A program made the translations under genes and the position numbers. Positions 63,980 through 64,000 of a DNA stretch of 64,000 nucleotides are shown here, one piece after another. The stretch is taken from positions 248,001 through 312,000 of the forward strand of contig OZ255843.1 of the NCBI GenBank assembly GCA_965277775.1, read 5' to 3'. Position 1 is the stretch's first letter; every line of letters starts with the position of its first letter. The notes under the pieces were generated by a model. It did not search any database, was not told where the DNA came from, and worked only from the letters and a program-made list of their open reading frames with translations. This stretch comes from G965195345 sp965277775. Lineage in GTDB: Bacteria > Pseudomonadota > Gammaproteobacteria > CAKMZV01.

Positions 63980-64000
63980 TGGTCGGGACGGCAAGATTTG
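63980..64000 (-). tRNA. 3' end of a tRNA, probably tRNA-Pro (cut by window edge)
   Basis: Read on the minus strand the last 21 bases are a T-loop end CAAAT, the T-stem strand CTTGC, the acceptor strand CGTCCCG, discriminator A and an encoded CCA. The acceptor strand ends in G72 and so implies C1, and A73 follows; C1-G72 with A73 is characteristic of bacterial tRNA-Pro. The anticodon lies outside the window. Confidence 0.75.

Overview
This 64 kb window is almost entirely chromosomal housekeeping DNA of a gammaproteobacterium. Supporting signs are the dcw cluster order, ybeY-ybeZ-corC, a dksA gene, the trpBA-accD-folC-SPOR-purF series, panC-panB-folK-pcnB and heterotetrameric glyQS. Sampled base composition of the core is roughly 45-47% G+C. 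I cannot name the genus. The cytochrome c maturation genes are of the ResB/CcsA (System II) type, and several textbook operons are split, which suggests a lineage well away from the Enterobacteriaceae.

Layout. 1-14857 (minus): a long co-directional run. In transcription order it is ftsW-murG-murC-ddlB-ftsQ-ftsA-lpxC-rimM-trmD-dksA-yajC-secD-secF, then ybeZ-ybeY-corC from its own promoter. Peptidoglycan precursor, divisome, lipid A, ribosome maturation and Sec export genes are thus joined, but ftsZ is missing between ftsA and lpxC, and rpsP/rplS are missing around rimM-trmD. 15049-21430 (plus): carA-carB, a YciO-like protein, an M50 protease and rluB. 21473-47255 (minus): a YbbA/YbbP ABC exporter with tesA, a DUF6279 lipoprotein, purF-SPOR-folC-accD-trpA-trpB-gloA, thiL with an RND efflux pump and its adaptor, a 90-residue unknown with pgsA, glyS-glyQ, a MerR regulator with ihfA, and pheT-pheS-rplT-rpmI.

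47256-49894 is the accessory island. It has a 0.6 kb non-coding stretch rich in short inverted repeats, then two overlapping A+T-rich plus-strand genes: an amino-methyltransferase with a C-terminal nuclease-like domain that lacks its catalytic residues, and a probable MjaI-family restriction endonuclease. This restriction-modification unit sits where infC (and often thrS) would normally precede rpmI.

49895-64000: a Dabb-domain protein, a MipA/OmpV-type outer-membrane protein, dsbA-ccsA-resB for periplasmic thiol chemistry and cytochrome c assembly, panC-panB-folK-pcnB, then purH, mutS and an aldo/keto reductase on the plus strand. The window ends in the 3' end of a minus-strand tRNA (probably tRNA-Pro) with its terminator.

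Main points for a second look: the methyltransferase fused to a dead SNase-like domain and its partner endonuclease; scarcity of CTAG; absence of ftsZ from its usual place; a DksA lacking three of four zinc cysteines; a short peptide gene with a strong ribosome binding site and a terminator-like hairpin ahead of purH; a leader hairpin ahead of rpmI; and tandem 8-bp repeats ahead of the outer-membrane protein gene.
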